Counted from the first letter of the stretch, positions 18,367 through 26,955 are shown. The stretch is DNA of 64,000 nt from Pelagibius litoralis (GCF_011683915.1 NZ_JAAQPH010000001.1:248001-312000); one strand, 5' to 3'. The notes: generated from the letters alone by a model not told the origin. Numbers and translations are program-made.

Positions 18367-18741
18367 TCAGGGCTGGCTGCTGTTGGGGCAGTCGCCGGGG
18401 ACGGACGCCAGTTCTTCGCTGCTTTCACAGCCACCAGCATAATACTCAGGATGGGGGTCGCAGGGACCTTCATAGGATGTCTGCGAGGCGCCATCATGGC
18501 AGCCATATGCGTTGGTGGTTGAGCCCGGGACGGAGTTGGTCATTTGCCGGGGCCCGGTAGTGGGCCGCGTCGGGCCGGTTCCGCGCGTGGGTTTTTTGAG
18601 CTCTTGTGCGGCGATCTGCACGTACGCGTTGGCAGGCCCAAGATCTTCGGCGCTTGCTGATACCGAGCCCGCCATCAGCGCGACCAGCGCGGCAGCAATC
18701 GTATTGGCGGCGGGTTTGGCAATTCTGCATGTCATCGGCAT
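18367..18741 (-). CDS. small secreted Cys-containing protein, unknown function
   Basis: The likely start is the ATG at 18741, preceded six bases away by AGAGGAA, giving 124 residues. A signal peptide is clear (basic start, hydrophobic AAALVALMAGSVSASA, cleavage before EDLG). The mature part is about 90 residues, with a Thr/Pro/Gly-rich segment (GTGPTRPTTGPRQM) and a C-terminal half with four cysteines (YGCHDG, GPCDPHPEYY, GGCESS, GDCPNS), probably disulfide-bonded. I recognise no family. It stands alone between divergent promoters and has its own terminator. Confidence 0.7.
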   Translation of the reverse strand: MPMTCRIAKPAANTIAAALVALMAGSVSASAEDLGPANAYVQIAAQELKKPTRGTGPTRPTTGPRQMTNSVPGSTTNAYGCHDGASQTSYEGPCDPHPEYYAGGCESSEELASVPGDCPNSSQP

Positions 18742-19074
18742 TGAAATTTCCTCTCGAGGTTGAATTGGGGCAGAATCTTTCTCGATAAGAGATCGAAAAT
18801 CTACGGAAACCTGCGTTGTTGCTTCTGTGTCGTTCAAAGTGGCCGCTGGATTCATCCTGTCGGCAGTTTGGCCGGCTGTTACCGCCGCGCCGTCCGGTGG
18901 GTGCCGGGATCGGCTGAAAGGCGCCTCTCACGCTTTCTTGACGTGTAACCCCCCGCCTTTGATTTGCGTCACAGGTCATATCCTTACAGGTTTGAACGCG
19001 TGGATATCTTGTGGGGCCCGACCTGGCCCGGGGGCATGTTCATTGGGGATCAGGACAATACGGGAGTGATGATT
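18742..19074. other. intergenic region between divergent secreted-protein and cytochrome c genes
   Basis: This 333-bp stretch must hold promoters for the minus-strand small secreted protein and the plus-strand cytochrome c. The open frames running through it in both strands lack ribosome sites and look like extensions of the neighbours. I see no convincing repeat, tRNA or hairpin with a T tract. A GGGAG ribosome site for the cytochrome lies at 19062-19066. Confidence 0.5.
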
Positions 19075-19464
19075 ATGTTGCGGATGTTCTCAGCCGGCCT
19101 CTCGGCGACTTTGCTTGCCTTGGCTTTTGCTACGCCGGTTGCGGCGGCGGGTGATCAAGCGAACGGGCAAAAGCTGTTCAAGAAATGCTCTGCCTGCCAC
19201 TCCCTGGAAGAGGGTAAGAAAAAGGTCGGGCCAAGCCTTTACAAAATCTTCGGCGCCACCCCGGGTCAGGTCGCGAAGTTCAGATATTCCAAGGGCATGA
19301 CGTCCTACGGGGCGACCGGCGTCGTTTGGGACGAGGAAACCCTGGACGCCTGGCTGACGAAGCCGAAGGACCTTGTGAAAAAGACCAAAATGGCCTTTCC
19401 CGGCTTCAAGAAGGAACAGGACCGCGCCGACGTCATTGCCTATTTGAAGAGCCTGTCGGAATAA
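19075..19464 (+). CDS. class I c-type cytochrome (c2/c-550 type)
   Basis: A soluble periplasmic electron carrier. From the ATG at 19075 (GGGAG eight bases ahead) it has 129 residues. A Sec signal peptide ends at PVAAA. The mature protein has the heme site KCSACHSLEEGKKKVGPSLY (CxxCH near residue 40) and a Met-ligand region KTKMAFPGFKKEQDRADVIAYLKSL near the C-terminus, the classic class I layout. It is clearly paralogous to the next gene, 153 bp downstream. With two P460-family proteins beyond that, it may serve as their electron acceptor; that is inference. Confidence 0.92.
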   Translation: MLRMFSAGLSATLLALAFATPVAAAGDQANGQKLFKKCSACHSLEEGKKKVGPSLYKIFGATPGQVAKFRYSKGMTSYGATGVVWDEETLDAWLTKPKDLVKKTKMAFPGFKKEQDRADVIAYLKSLSE

Positions 19465-19617
19465 GCTGGGGAGAATGGCCCGGTTTCTGCGGGCCTGCGA
19501 CACTTCGGATCTTGTCTTACCGGCGGCTCCGCCTTTAGTCTGCGGCTGCTTCGGCGGAATGTCGTGGCTTCAGGAGAGATGGCCCCGCGCGGGGCACAAC
19601 AAGACCGGAGTGTTTTA

Positions 19618-20010
19618 ATGCGTCTGAAGAGCTCCTTTACCATCGCTGCCTTCGCCGCAGCGGCGCTCGTTTCCGCACCTGCCTTGGCCGAAGGCGACGC
19701 CGCCGCCGGCGAAAAGGTTTATCGCAAGTGCAAAGCCTGCCACGCCGTCGAAGAAGGCAAGAACAAGGTCGGGCCAAGCCTTTACAACATCGTCGACCGT
19801 GCTGTCGCAACCGTCGAGAAATACAAGTATTCCAAGGCGATGGTAGCCTTTGGCGAGGGTGGGGCCGTATGGGACGCCGAAACCCTGGATGCCTACCTCG
19901 AAGCGCCGAGGAAAGCGGTCAAGGGAACCAAGATGGCTTTTGCCGGCCTCAAAAAGCCGGACGACCGAGCCAACGTGATTGCCTATCTGATGCAGTTGAA
20001 GCCGGAATAG
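19618..20010 (+). CDS. class I c-type cytochrome, tandem paralogue
   Basis: A second soluble cytochrome c of 130 residues (start 19618, GGAG eight bases upstream). It has a signal peptide ending ALA, the heme motif KCKACHAVEEGKNKVGPSLY, and the axial Met segment GTKMAFAGLKKPDDRANVIAYLMQL. The mature sequence is close to that of the upstream gene, so the pair arose by tandem duplication. A hairpin followed by a T-rich run at 20034-20068 closes this gene. Both could shuttle electrons between a periplasmic oxidase or P460 protein and the respiratory chain. Confidence 0.92.
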   Translation: MRLKSSFTIAAFAAAALVSAPALAEGDAAAGEKVYRKCKACHAVEEGKNKVGPSLYNIVDRAVATVEKYKYSKAMVAFGEGGAVWDAETLDAYLEAPRKAVKGTKMAFAGLKKPDDRANVIAYLMQLKPE

Positions 20011-20033
20011 TTTTCGGCGCAGGATATTGATTC

Positions 20034-20068
20034 GGGGCGTCGGCGGAAAGTCGGCGCCCCTTTACTTT
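20034..20068 (+). terminator. likely Rho-independent terminator
   Basis: GGGGCG at 20034-20039 pairs with CGCCCC at 20055-20060, and the stem is followed by TTTACTTT. It lies 24 bp after the second cytochrome c stop and separates that gene from the P460 gene. Confidence 0.65.
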
Positions 20069-20130
20069 AGGAAACGCTCAACCTCTTGTGATGTTGAGTT
20101 GATGCGGCGTTCGGCGCTAATACCTACAGA

Positions 20131-20910
20131 ATGAACCGATCGCGTGGGCTGTGTTTGTCCACCGCTGGACTTCGACAGGAGGCTGGCTTGGTTCATGGGT
20201 TCCTTTACGATCCGACGCCCCTTCGGCGCTTCAGAGGCGACGTTGCTGCGATCCGACCTCGGACGGCTTGTTCGATAAAACGTGCGAGCGCATTTGCCCT
20301 TCTGGCGATTGCCTGCCTGCTGCCGTTGTTTCAGGCGAAGGCCCAGGACTCGGATTTTGCTCGGCCGGAGCGGCACTTTTCGGTCGAGCGGCCGGCCGAT
20401 CTTTCGGCGGCCGATGCCCTTGTGGTCTACGATAAGGTGCGCGACCGCATGGTCGCCGGCTATCGCCTGTCCCACGACCCCACGGCCGGGACCTTCGTTG
20501 AATGGCGGCGTTACAATTCAGCGCCCTACCGCTCCGCGACCCATGGCCAGCGTTTTGTGAACAACTACGCCAACATGACGGCCAAGGCCTATGGCCGCTA
20601 TGAGGAGGCGGGGCCGATGCCGGTCGGATCCATCCTGGCCAAGGACTCCTTTGCGGTGACCCAGCGCGGCGACGTTTTCACCGGTCCGCTGTTTCTGATG
20701 GAAAAGATGTCGCCGGGATTTCGCCCTGACGCCCATGACTGGCGCTACACCATGATCATGCCCGACGGCAGCCTGTTCGGCGTGACCAATGGCGAAGGCA
20801 GCGAGCGGGTCGAGTTCTGCATCACCTGTCATGAAGCGGTCGATGAAGATCAGCACCAAATGTTCTTTGTCCCCGACGAGTACCGGGTAGAGTTCCTCAA
20901 TCTAAGGTAA
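20131..20910 (+). CDS. cytochrome P460-family protein, c-type heme
   Basis: A secreted member of the cytochrome P460 family, heme proteins known in ammonia oxidisers to convert hydroxylamine or bind NO. The P460-like core spans about residues 95-255: FVEWRRYNSAPY, THGQRFVNNYAN, then MPVGSILAKDSF with a Lys in the position where the family carries its conserved Lys, [20 protein letters not shown], and the heme site EFCITCHEAV (CxxCH). The hydrophobic signal (AFALLAIACLLPLFQAKA) begins only near residue 52, so the true start may lie downstream of 20131, perhaps at TTG 20188. It has two close paralogues in this window. Activity is not deducible. Confidence 0.85.
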   Translation: MNRSRGLCLSTAGLRQEAGLVHGFLYDPTPLRRFRGDVAAIRPRTACSIKRASAFALLAIACLLPLFQAKAQDSDFARPERHFSVERPADLSAADALVVYDKVRDRMVAGYRLSHDPTAGTFVEWRRYNSAPYRSATHGQRFVNNYANMTAKAYGRYEEAGPMPVGSILAKDSFAVTQRGDVFTGPLFLMEKMSPGFRPDAHDWRYTMIMPDGSLFGVTNGEGSERVEFCITCHEAVDEDQHQMFFVPDEYRVEFLNLR

Positions 20911-20985
20911 TCAGTCTCTCGGATTGCGGCGTTGCGTAACGGTGGCCCGCTCTGCGGCATCGGTGAGGGGAGCCCTGCGAGTGCT

Positions 20986-20999
20986 TCACGATATCGTGA
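20986..20999. promoter_or_regulatory. 14-bp perfect palindrome upstream of the NPC-repeat P460 gene
   Basis: TCACGATATCGTGA is self-complementary over all 14 bases. It lies in the 212-bp gap between the two P460 genes, 123 bp ahead of the second start. Its symmetry suggests a dimeric regulator site; no regulator is assigned. Confidence 0.4.
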
Positions 21000-21122
21000 G
21001 TCGCCGTGACTCTACAGAATCGCCGGGGAGTCATAGGCTTGAGGAGCTTGAGGCTTACTTGGAATGAGCAGGTCTCATGAACAAACAATAAACCAAGAGT
21101 ATCTGTCTGGGAGTGATCAAAA

Positions 21123-22274
21123 ATGAAGTCCAGGAAGCGCTTATTAATGTCGACTGCCGTGGTTCCCTTGGCGGTTTTGGCTGGTGTGGCGGCCGGAGGC
21201 CTGCTTGTCACAGGGCATATGGGCGTTCCCATGGCCCAGGCAGCCTGTAACCCTTGCAACCCCTGCGCTGCGAAAAAGCCGGTGAACCCTTGCGCGGCCA
21301 ATCCTTGCGCAGCGGCAAACCCTTGTGCGGCCAAGGCGTGCAACCCCTGTGCAGCGAATCCCTGTAACCCTTGTGCAGCGGCCAATCCCTGCGCGGCGTC
21401 GAACCCTTGCAACCCCTGTAATCCGTGCAATCCCTGCAATCCTTGTGCGGCCGGCGGCGGCGGCGCGGTCGCAGCCTGCGCAATTCCCCGGATTCAGGCA
21501 GCGGCAGCGGCCAATCCCTGCGCGGCGAAGAATCCCTGCAACCCCTGTGCGGCCAACCCGTGCAATCCTTGTGCGGCCAATCCCTGTGCTGCCAAGGCAT
21601 GCAACCCTTGCAATCCCTGCGCGGCGAAGGCCTGCAATCCCTGTAACCCTTGCGCCGCCAAGAACCCGTGCAATCCTTGCGCCGCGAACCCCTGTAACCC
21701 TTGCGCGGCGGCGAACCCTTGCAACCCCTGTAATCCGTGCAATCCCTGCAACCCCTGTGGGGCTGGTTCGGCACCTGAGCTGACCGACGCGGAAGCACTG
21801 GCTGCCTATGACTGCATGTTCGAGACCATGAAGGCCGCCTACGCGAAGTCCGACAAGGGCGATGCTTCCGGCTATTCGAACTGGCGGCAATACAGCACGC
21901 AGGCCTATGTCTCCGACACTCACGGCGGGCGCTATGTCCAGAACTGGGGTAACTCGGCGGCGAAGGCCTACGGGCTTTATGAGAATGCCGGAACCTTCCC
22001 GCCCGGTGCGAAGCTCGGCAAAGACAGCTTCGGCGTTAATGCCAAGGGTGATGTTTCCGTCGGGCCGCTGTTCCTGATGGAGAAGATGCAGGCGGGCTTT
22101 AACCCGGATAGCGACGACTGGCGCTACACCATGGTGATGCCGAACGGCTCGGTCTTTGGAACCACCAATGGTGCCGGCTCCGATAACGTTGCCTTTTGCA
22201 TCGGTTGCCACCAGTCGGTGACGCCGGAACAGGATAACGTCATGCTGCTGCCCGAAGAATACCGGGTGAAGTAG
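21123..22274 (+). CDS. P460-family cytochrome with giant Asn-Pro-Cys repeat domain
   Basis: A secreted 383-residue protein in three parts. Residues 1-41 are a signal sequence or membrane anchor. Residues 42-212 form a low-complexity region with 38 cysteines, 33 of them in NPC triplets joined by AA, AAK or AAA spacers, split in two blocks by a Gly/Ala linker (GGGGAVAAC). Residues 213-383 are a P460-family domain: [57 protein letters not shown] and heme motif [15 protein letters not shown] precedes the start by nine bases. The domain matches its upstream neighbour closely. The repeat could bind many metal ions or cross-link by disulfides; both are inference. Confidence 0.9.
   Translation: MKSRKRLLMSTAVVPLAVLAGVAAGGLLVTGHMGVPMAQAACNPCNPCAAKKPVNPCAANPCAAANPCAAKACNPCAANPCNPCAAANPCAASNPCNPCNPCNPCNPCAAGGGGAVAACAIPRIQAAAAANPCAAKNPCNPCAANPCNPCAANPCAAKACNPCNPCAAKACNPCNPCAAKNPCNPCAANPCNPCAAANPCNPCNPCNPCNPCGAGSAPELTDAEALAAYDCMFETMKAAYAKSDKGDASGYSNWRQYSTQAYVSDTHGGRYVQNWGNSAAKAYGLYENAGTFPPGAKLGKDSFGVNAKGDVSVGPLFLMEKMQAGFNPDSDDWRYTMVMPNGSVFGTTNGAGSDNVAFCIGCHQSVTPEQDNVMLLPEEYRVK
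21246..21758 (+). repeat. in-frame NPC-codon tandem repeat within the P460 gene
   Basis: Codons for Asn-Pro-Cys recur 33 times with Ala/Lys spacers, using mixed synonymous codons (AAC/AAT, CCC/CCT/CCG, TGC/TGT). A 38-base stretch at 21402-21439 recurs exactly at 21714-21751, 312 bp (104 codons) away, and each copy lies in a run of five consecutive NPC triplets at the end of a block. This points to duplication of a whole block after the short unit had expanded. Confidence 0.9.
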
Positions 22275-22282
22275 GGACGGTT

Positions 22283-22801
22283 ATGCGGACCGGACCGCGG
22301 CGCCCTACCTTGCGCCCTTCGGTTCGCATCCTGTTGACGTTTTTTGTTGTGATCACCGCCTCGACCTTAGGGTCGGGGCGGTTGTCGTTTGCAGACTTCG
22401 TCGATGGTCTGGCCGCCTACGATGCGGGCGATCTGCAGGCCGCCTATGACGAGTGGCTTCCCTTGGCGCAGGCCGGCGATCTGCAGGCCCAGGTGGCCCT
22501 GGCTGGTTTGCTGCAGGTTGGAGGGTTCGGCCTGGCGCGAAACTTTCCGGAGGCTGTCGCCTGGTATCGGCGGGCCGCTGAGCGCGGCGACCCTGTTGCC
22601 CAGATGAACCTTGGCGATCTTTATGCCAAGGGGCAGGGGGTGAAACGCGATGCCGTCCGGGCCTTCGCCTGGCTTTCCCTGGCGGCCGAGCAGGGGCGCG
22701 ATTGGGCCGCGCGGCAACGCGATGCCTTGGCGGAAACCATGACCCCTGAGGAAACAGCCGAGGCAAAGGCGCTGATGGTGCAACTGCGCGCCGCCTACTG
22801 A
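22283..22801 (+). CDS. secreted Sel1-repeat protein
   Basis: The 172-residue product has an N-terminal hydrophobic segment (ILLTFFVVITASTLGSG) likely to be a signal sequence, then Sel1-like repeats: AYDAGDLQAAYDEWLPLAQAGDLQAQVALAGLL, the next with NFPEAVAWYRRAAERGDPVAQMNLGDLY, and a third with DAVRAFAWLSLAAEQG. Such repeats form helical protein-protein scaffolds. It starts nine bases after the NPC-repeat P460 stop, so the two are almost certainly co-transcribed. A partner or assembly role for the P460 proteins is a reasonable guess. Confidence 0.85.
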   Translation: MRTGPRRPTLRPSVRILLTFFVVITASTLGSGRLSFADFVDGLAAYDAGDLQAAYDEWLPLAQAGDLQAQVALAGLLQVGGFGLARNFPEAVAWYRRAAERGDPVAQMNLGDLYAKGQGVKRDAVRAFAWLSLAAEQGRDWAARQRDALAETMTPEETAEAKALMVQLRAAY

Positions 22802-22981
22802 AGCCCGCTTTGGCGGGCGGGCTGCTTCGTCGATGCCCGCCCCCGGGGTGGAAACCCGACATCTCGTAACCGTCGTGAAACCTGATCCTCCAGGCGGCAT
22901 CGAAGTGCCATACCCTGGGCCTCTGGGTTTTGCGGTCTGTTGGGGTTATAGTCACAGCGTTTAATCATTATGAGGTGAGTC

Positions 22982-25252
22982 GTGGGCCTTCGATTGCCGA
23001 GCCTTCTCCTGGCCCTTCTTCTTTCCTGCCTGTCGCCCTCTCTGGCCGTGGCACAGAGCGACGAGACAACGGCGGCGACGTCTGAAGCATCGGCACTGGA
23101 AGAGCTGCAGAACGGCGACAAGCCCCTTTCCGAAGCAGCGATTCGCGATCTCGTCGCCCGCCTGGACGACGCCCAGGTTCGCACTCTCCTGCTCGAGCGC
23201 CTGGATGCCGTCGCGCGGGATCGCGCGCAACCTTCAGAGCAAAACCTGGGCAGCCTGCTCATCCAATCCCGCGACCAGGCGGAGGCATTGCGTGATGGTC
23301 TCGCTCGGATGCTCGCCGCACTCCCTGCCTTGCCGCAGGCCATGTCCACGGCGTTTGAGCGTCTGCGCGACAACCGGCAGCCCGTTGTGTTCCTTTGGAT
23401 CGCGCTCGGCTTCGCGGCGATGATGGGGGTGGGGTGGTTGGCGGAGCGGCTGCTGCGCAGGGCGATGGCTGGGTTGTTCCGAAGGATCGTGGAAGCGCAA
23501 CCCAGCTCGACCATTGCCCGGCTGGGCGGGCTGTTGCTGCGGCTGGTGCTGGAGTTCGTGCTGCTTGGCGTCTTCATCGGTGGCGCTCTTGCCGTCTACT
23601 TCCTGGTTACCCAGGGTAACGAGGTGACGCGTACGGCCGTGATGACCTACGTTGCCGCGGTCGTTGTGGTCCGCAGTTACGCGATTTTCTCCCGCTTCCT
23701 CCTGGCGCCCTATTTGCCAAGCCTGCGTCTTCTTCATATGGACGACCGCGATGCCCGCTACCTGCATCGGCAGAACCTGATCCTGGCCTCGATTGCCGGC
23801 TTCGGCTTTCTTACCTGCAGCCTGCTACAGGGTCTGGGTATGCCCGACGATGCGCATCAATTGCTGAGTTTCACGGTCGGCTTCGTTCTCATCGCCACGG
23901 TTGTCTACACCATCGCCACCGCCCGCCGGGCCATATCCGGCGATTTGAACTGGGATCCGGAGCAGGCGGGGCCGCTGCGCACCATGATTGCGGAAAGCTG
24001 GCCGCTGGCGACCACGGTCTACGTGATCCTGCTGTATCTGGTGATCGTCGTTATTGAGCTGAGCGGTGGCCGGGCCTCATATCTGGCCTCTTTCGGCAGT
24101 CTTTTGACGGTGCTCTTCCTGCCGCATCTCGATGCCATTCTGGAGCGCGCCGCCCGGCGCATGGAACAGAGGGACGACAGCGCCGCGACCGCCGTAGGCC
24201 AGTTTAAGATCGTGGGGCTGCGCGCCTCGCGTTTTCTTGTCTGCATTGCCGCGGCGCTGTTTCTCGCCAGAATTTGGGGGGTCGATCTGTCCTCTCTGGC
24301 GGAGGAAGGGTTTGGGGCACGGATTGCCGGCGCGCTGATCGATATCGGCATCACGGGCTTGATCGCCTATGTGCTCTGGGAGCTGGCGCGGATCACCATA
24401 GATCGGCGGCTTGCCGAGGACGCCGCCGCAACAGCATCAGAGGACGGCGGCGGGGAGCCGGAGCCTGGCGAACAGGGCGGGCAGGGGGCTTCGCGGGTGC
24501 GCACCCTGCTGCCGCTTTTGCGGGTCGTGATCCAGGTGACGATAGCCGTGATGGCCGTGATGCTGGTTCTGAGCGCGCTTGGCGTGAACATCGGCCCGCT
24601 GCTGGCCGGGGCAGGCGTAGTCGGCCTGGCTGTCGGGTTCGGGGCCCAGACCCTGGTCCGCGATATCGTCTCCGGCGTCTTCTTCCTGGTCGACGATGCG
24701 TTCAGGCTGGGGGAATACATCGATGTCGGGGTGGTGAAGGGCACGGTGGAGAAGATCTCCATCCGGTCGCTTCGGCTGCGCCATCATCGCGGCGCCCTCC
24801 ACACCGTGCCCTTCGGCGAGATCCAGCACCTGACGAACTACAGCCGCGACTGGGCGATCATGAAGCTGGAGTTCCGCGTGCCCTTTAACACCGATCTTGA
24901 GAAGGTCCGTAAGATCTTCAAGCGTATCGGCCAGGACCTTCAGCAGGACGAGGAGATCGGTCCGGATTTCCTGCAGCCCTTCAAGTCCCAGGGGGTTCTG
25001 GCGACCGATGACAGCGCTTTCCTGCTGCGCGGCAAGTTCATGGCCAAGCCGGGCAAGCAGTTCCTGATCCGCCGCGCCATTTTTCAGGCGGTGCAGCAGG
25101 CTTTCGCCCGGGAGGGCATCAAGTTCGCCGACCGCCGGGTCACCGTCAACGTGCCGGGCGCGGGGGGCATGGAGCCGGAGGAGCGCGCTGCGGCTGAGAA
25201 AGCCGCCGCCTCTGCGGTGGCCAGTGCCGATGCTTTGGCGACGAAGGCTTAG
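22982..25252 (+). CDS. large MscS-family mechanosensitive channel
   Basis: The 756-residue protein has a signal peptide, a charged periplasmic region (about 25-120), many membrane helices, and a C-terminal MscS core. The pore helix reads [22 protein letters not shown] near residue 536, followed by [25 protein letters not shown] and the beta domain with [18 protein letters not shown]. This matches the large MscS relatives rather than the 30-kDa form. The start is GTG at 22982 with GAGGTGAG just upstream. It would release solutes under hypo-osmotic stress. Confidence 0.92.
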   Translation: MGLRLPSLLLALLLSCLSPSLAVAQSDETTAATSEASALEELQNGDKPLSEAAIRDLVARLDDAQVRTLLLERLDAVARDRAQPSEQNLGSLLIQSRDQAEALRDGLARMLAALPALPQAMSTAFERLRDNRQPVVFLWIALGFAAMMGVGWLAERLLRRAMAGLFRRIVEAQPSSTIARLGGLLLRLVLEFVLLGVFIGGALAVYFLVTQGNEVTRTAVMTYVAAVVVVRSYAIFSRFLLAPYLPSLRLLHMDDRDARYLHRQNLILASIAGFGFLTCSLLQGLGMPDDAHQLLSFTVGFVLIATVVYTIATARRAISGDLNWDPEQAGPLRTMIAESWPLATTVYVILLYLVIVVIELSGGRASYLASFGSLLTVLFLPHLDAILERAARRMEQRDDSAATAVGQFKIVGLRASRFLVCIAAALFLARIWGVDLSSLAEEGFGARIAGALIDIGITGLIAYVLWELARITIDRRLAEDAAATASEDGGGEPEPGEQGGQGASRVRTLLPLLRVVIQVTIAVMAVMLVLSALGVNIGPLLAGAGVVGLAVGFGAQTLVRDIVSGVFFLVDDAFRLGEYIDVGVVKGTVEKISIRSLRLRHHRGALHTVPFGEIQHLTNYSRDWAIMKLEFRVPFNTDLEKVRKIFKRIGQDLQQDEEIGPDFLQPFKSQGVLATDDSAFLLRGKFMAKPGKQFLIRRAIFQAVQQAFAREGIKFADRRVTVNVPGAGGMEPEERAAAEKAAASAVASADALATKA

Positions 25253-25388
25253 ATCCGGACTCAATGCTAAGACCCTCGGCCAAGGCACTCGACAGAATCG
25301 CTTCTGTCTTCTAACACTCCGCCCCAGCCGTCGGGCATCAACGCCGGCGGGCTGCGAAGCAAAAAAATCAAAGAGGCAAGGCAGAGGC

Positions 25389-26036
25389 ATGCAAGACCCA
25401 GTTGCGAGTCCCAAGGTCACGACCGTCGACCACCCCCTGGTCCAGCACAAGCTCACCCTGATGCGCGACAGAGACACGGCGCTGCCGGAATTCAGGCGTT
25501 TGTTGCGCGAAATCAGTCTCTTACTGGCTTATGAGGTCACCCGGCACCTGGAACTGAAGACGGTCTCTGTCGAGACACCGGTGGCGAGGGCCGACCTGCC
25601 TTTGCTGGCCCGGCCGGAGCCTTGCTTCATCACCATCCTGCGCGCAGGCAACGGCCTGCTTGACGGGATGCTGGATCTGATCCCGGCGGCCTCGGTCGGT
25701 CATCTGGGGCTCTATCGCGATCCCGCGACCCTGGAAGCCGTGGAGTACTACTACAAGGTGCCTGGGGATATGGGCGAGCGCCTTGCCATTGTGGTCGACC
25801 CGATGTTGGCGACCGGCCACACCGCCGTTGCCGCCCTGGATCGGCTGAAAAAGGACGGCGCCAAGGATATCAGCTTCGTCTGCCTGGTTGCCGCGCCGGA
25901 AGGCATAGAGGCGCTGACTGAAGCCCATCCCGATATCCCCATCTACACGGCGGCCGTCGATGAACGGCTGAATGAGAAGGGCTACATCGTCCCGGGTCTG
26001 GGCGATGCCGGCGACCGAATTTTCGGTACCAAGTAG
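25389..26036 (+). CDS. upp: uracil phosphoribosyltransferase
   Basis: Upp salvages uracil by joining it to PRPP to make UMP. From the ATG at 25389 (GAGG in GCAGAGGC just upstream) the protein has 215 residues. Family features are [13 protein letters not shown] near the N-terminus, [13 protein letters not shown], the PRPP loop as [19 protein letters not shown], and the uracil-binding C-terminal region [17 protein letters not shown]. The PRPP loop has His where bacterial UPRTs usually read ATGGS. The longer open frame from 25224 overlaps mscS and is not used. Confidence 0.93.
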   Translation: MQDPVASPKVTTVDHPLVQHKLTLMRDRDTALPEFRRLLREISLLLAYEVTRHLELKTVSVETPVARADLPLLARPEPCFITILRAGNGLLDGMLDLIPAASVGHLGLYRDPATLEAVEYYYKVPGDMGERLAIVVDPMLATGHTAVAALDRLKKDGAKDISFVCLVAAPEGIEALTEAHPDIPIYTAAVDERLNEKGYIVPGLGDAGDRIFGTK

Positions 26037-26057
26037 CAGCTGCAGAAGACTGCTTTT

Positions 26058-26076
26058 GGGGTATGCCTACCCCTTT
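26058..26076 (+). terminator. possible terminator after upp
   Basis: GGGGTA and TACCCC pair around a four-base TGCC loop at 26058-26073, followed by TTTGTG. The stem is short and the T run weak, so an operator for the next P460 gene is an alternative. Confidence 0.35.
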
Positions 26077-26185
26077 GTGCGTTCACGAACCTGTGATGCT
26101 CGGTTGCTGTGCTGAATCCCTATATCCTTGTTGAATCAAGACCGTAGGGGGCAAGGAACGGTCAGCATAAGGAGACCGTTTTTCT

Positions 26186-26908
26186 ATGTCCGTTCATGTT
26201 GTCGCGTTCGCGGCCGCAGTCTTTATGACCATCGCCTCTGCCGTTGCCACCGGCGTTGCTGCGCAATCGATCACGGCTGCGGCCCCCGATCAGGAGGCCC
26301 AGTACTTCGATGACGAACTGGACGACCTGGATGAGCCGCGCCGCGCCTACAGAGTCCAAAGCCCGGCCGAACCGAATCGTCATGACCGGGTCCAGAATCC
26401 CGCCGAGTTGACGGCGGAGGAAGCAGCGGCGATCTACAATGATCTGGCAGACGACCTGGCGGCGACTTACGCCCTCAGCGGCGATCCGGTGACCGCCGGC
26501 TACAGGGACTGGCAGCGTTTCAACGCGGCGCCCTACAAGTCGATGACCCACGGCCGGCGCTACGTTAACAACTATGCAAATGAAATCGCGGCGCGCTACG
26601 GCCGGTACGAGGCGGCAGGGCGCCTGCCGGTCGGCTCTGTCGTGGCCAAAGACAGCTTCGTCGTGACCGACGATGGCGCCACTGGACCGGGGCCGCTTTT
26701 CGTCATGGAGAAGATGGCGGAGAGCTTCAACTATGTGACCGGCGACTGGCGCTACTCGATGATTTCGGCCACAGGCGAACTTCTTGGCCGGACCAACGGC
26801 CAGGGGGCTGACCGGGTCGAATTCTGCATCTCCTGTCACTTGGCCGTGGAAGACCAGGACCATCTTTTCTTCGTGCCGGAAGAGGCACGCCTGGCGCCAG
26901 GGCCATAG
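26186..26908 (+). CDS. cytochrome P460-family protein, third paralogue
   Basis: This is a 240-residue secreted protein with a signal peptide ending at VAAQ and an acidic linker (about 30-75). The P460-like domain (about 75-240) includes AGYRDWQRFNAAPY, THGRRYVNNYANEIAARYG, LPVGSVVAKDSF with the family Lys, GPLFVMEKM, DWRYSMISATGE and the heme motif EFCISCHLAV. It is plainly related to the two P460 proteins at 20-22 kb but separated from them by mscS and upp. AGGAG lies upstream of the ATG at a rather long spacing. A strong hairpin follows. Function may be hydroxylamine or NO chemistry by family analogy only. Confidence 0.87.
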   Translation: MSVHVVAFAAAVFMTIASAVATGVAAQSITAAAPDQEAQYFDDELDDLDEPRRAYRVQSPAEPNRHDRVQNPAELTAEEAAAIYNDLADDLAATYALSGDPVTAGYRDWQRFNAAPYKSMTHGRRYVNNYANEIAARYGRYEAAGRLPVGSVVAKDSFVVTDDGATGPGPLFVMEKMAESFNYVTGDWRYSMISATGELLGRTNGQGADRVEFCISCHLAVEDQDHLFFVPEEARLAPGP

Positions 26909-26915
26909 GGAAGTG

Positions 26916-26955
26916 GAAGGCCGGGAGGCGCATCGCCTGCCGGCCTTCTCTTATG
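26916..26955 (+). terminator. hairpin terminator after third P460 gene
   Basis: GAAGGCCGG at 26916-26924 pairs with CCGGCCTTC at 26940-26948, with an inner AGGCG/CGCCT stem around a three-base loop. It starts eight bases after the stop and is followed by a modest T-containing stretch (TCTTATGCTT). Confidence 0.65.

Noticed and set aside
21246-21758. Could the NPC repeat be a CRISPR array
   Set aside because: There is no regular repeat-spacer structure; the periodicity is nine bases and in frame, and it lies inside a coding sequence with synonymous variation.
21144-22211. Long opposite-strand open frame across the NPC-repeat gene
   Set aside because: It arises from the low-complexity repeat in the other strand, giving Arg/Gly/Val-rich nonsense with no start signal; the plus-strand frame has a signal sequence, heme motif and a ribosome site.
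22803-22818. GCCCGC/GCGGGC hairpin after the Sel1 gene as a terminator
   Set aside because: The stem is short and no T run follows, so termination is not supported strongly enough to annotate.
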